Source: Sphingomonadales bacterium UBA6174
Lineage (GTDB): Bacteria > Pseudomonadota > Alphaproteobacteria > Sphingomonadales > Sphingomonadaceae
NCBI GenBank assembly: GCA_002422945.1
Contig: DITW01000040.1
Coordinates: forward strand, 1-16,150
Length of the DNA stretch: 16,150 nt
Direction: 5' to 3'
This document shows, one piece after another, positions 16,103 through 16,150 of the stretch (its first letter is position 1; each line of letters opens with the position of its first letter). Below the pieces are notes generated by a model that was not told the DNA's origin, made no database searches, and worked only from the letters and a program-made list of their open reading frames with translations. Position numbers and translations under genes: made by a program.

Positions 16103-16150
16103 TCATGCCGCCTGTTTGCTCATCAGATCATGGGGGGCATGCCCCCCATG
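16103..16150 (-). CDS. C-terminal 15 codons of a transposase (partial)
   Basis: On the - strand the frame HGGHAPHDLMSKQAA followed by TGA (16105-16103) is open to the window edge. It ends 61 nt inside the IS terminus, the normal distance between a transposase stop and the element's right end. Only 15 residues are visible, so the family cannot be confirmed from them. Confidence 0.5.
   Translation of the reverse strand, partial: HGGHAPHDLMSKQAA
16129..16150. repeat. 22-bp perfect palindrome at the window edge
   Basis: The last 22 bases equal their own reverse complement: CATGGGGGGCAT followed by its mirror, sharing the central GCATGC. It lies within the presumed transposase C-terminal codons (HGGHAPH) and may extend beyond the window, where an ATG-GATC context could continue it. 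Confidence 0.75.

Larger units (their letters stand above)
16042..16150 (-). mobile_element. End of an insertion sequence (IS3-like terminus), continues beyond the window
   Basis: From TGAGGTGGTCCCGC at 16042 the sequence has a TG...TGGACA layout typical of IS3-family and related termini (TGTCCA...CA when read on the - strand). The change falls exactly where the TetR frame is lost. The transposase C-terminus encoded on the - strand next to it means this is the right (3') end of the element. The other end and any target duplication lie outside the window. The family assignment is tentative. Confidence 0.65.

Noticed and set aside
1..16150. CRISPR array, tRNA, rRNA or riboswitch
   Set aside because: No regularly spaced direct repeats and no recognisable RNA gene were seen on either strand.

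Overview
The window looks like chromosomal DNA of a sphingomonad-type alphaproteobacterium (Sphingomonas, Sphingobium, Sphingopyxis or a close relative). This rests on moderately high GC, the codon use, and recognisable families such as DUF5801/T1SS-143-type giant secreted proteins, a SleB-type cell wall hydrolase and a TIGR02822-like alcohol dehydrogenase. The genus is an inference; no rRNA or other marker gene is present.

Positions 1-9834 (+ strand) hold a type I secretion locus. It begins with the 3' part of a giant, cysteine-free, repetitive secreted or surface protein whose N-terminus lies outside the window. Then come a periplasmic OmpA-domain protein, a TolC-family outer membrane channel, an ABC permease/ATPase with a degenerate C39-like N-terminal domain, a membrane-anchored SleB-type peptidoglycan hydrolase, and an HlyD/LapC-type adaptor. 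ABC, hydrolase and adaptor genes are joined by 4-nt ATGA overlaps, so a wall-cutting enzyme is encoded inside the exporter operon itself. The likely joint function is to export the giant protein, with the OmpA-domain protein and the hydrolase fitting the trans-envelope channel into the peptidoglycan. A zinc alcohol dehydrogenase (9839-10858) follows only 4 nt after the adaptor and has no evident link to secretion.

Positions 10859-10949 separate convergent transcription units and carry a nearly perfect 14-bp-arm inverted repeat of the kind dispersed in proteobacterial genomes. On the - strand, reading from right to left, come fumC (class II fumarase), a 'type 2' thymidine phosphorylase resembling archaeal AMP phosphorylases, and a short PRPP-synthetase-like gene overlapping it by 1 nt. 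The last two suggest a nucleotide breakdown and salvage module.

To the right, divergent from fumC, lies a small antibiotic-biosynthesis-monooxygenase-fold protein (15001-15300). An AT-richer 342-nt gene-free stretch follows, then a TetR-family regulator cut off at codon 133. Its stop codon appears to be the first three bases of an insertion sequence that runs off the window. The last 48 nt read on the - strand as the C-terminus of a transposase, and they contain a 22-bp perfect palindrome at the window edge.
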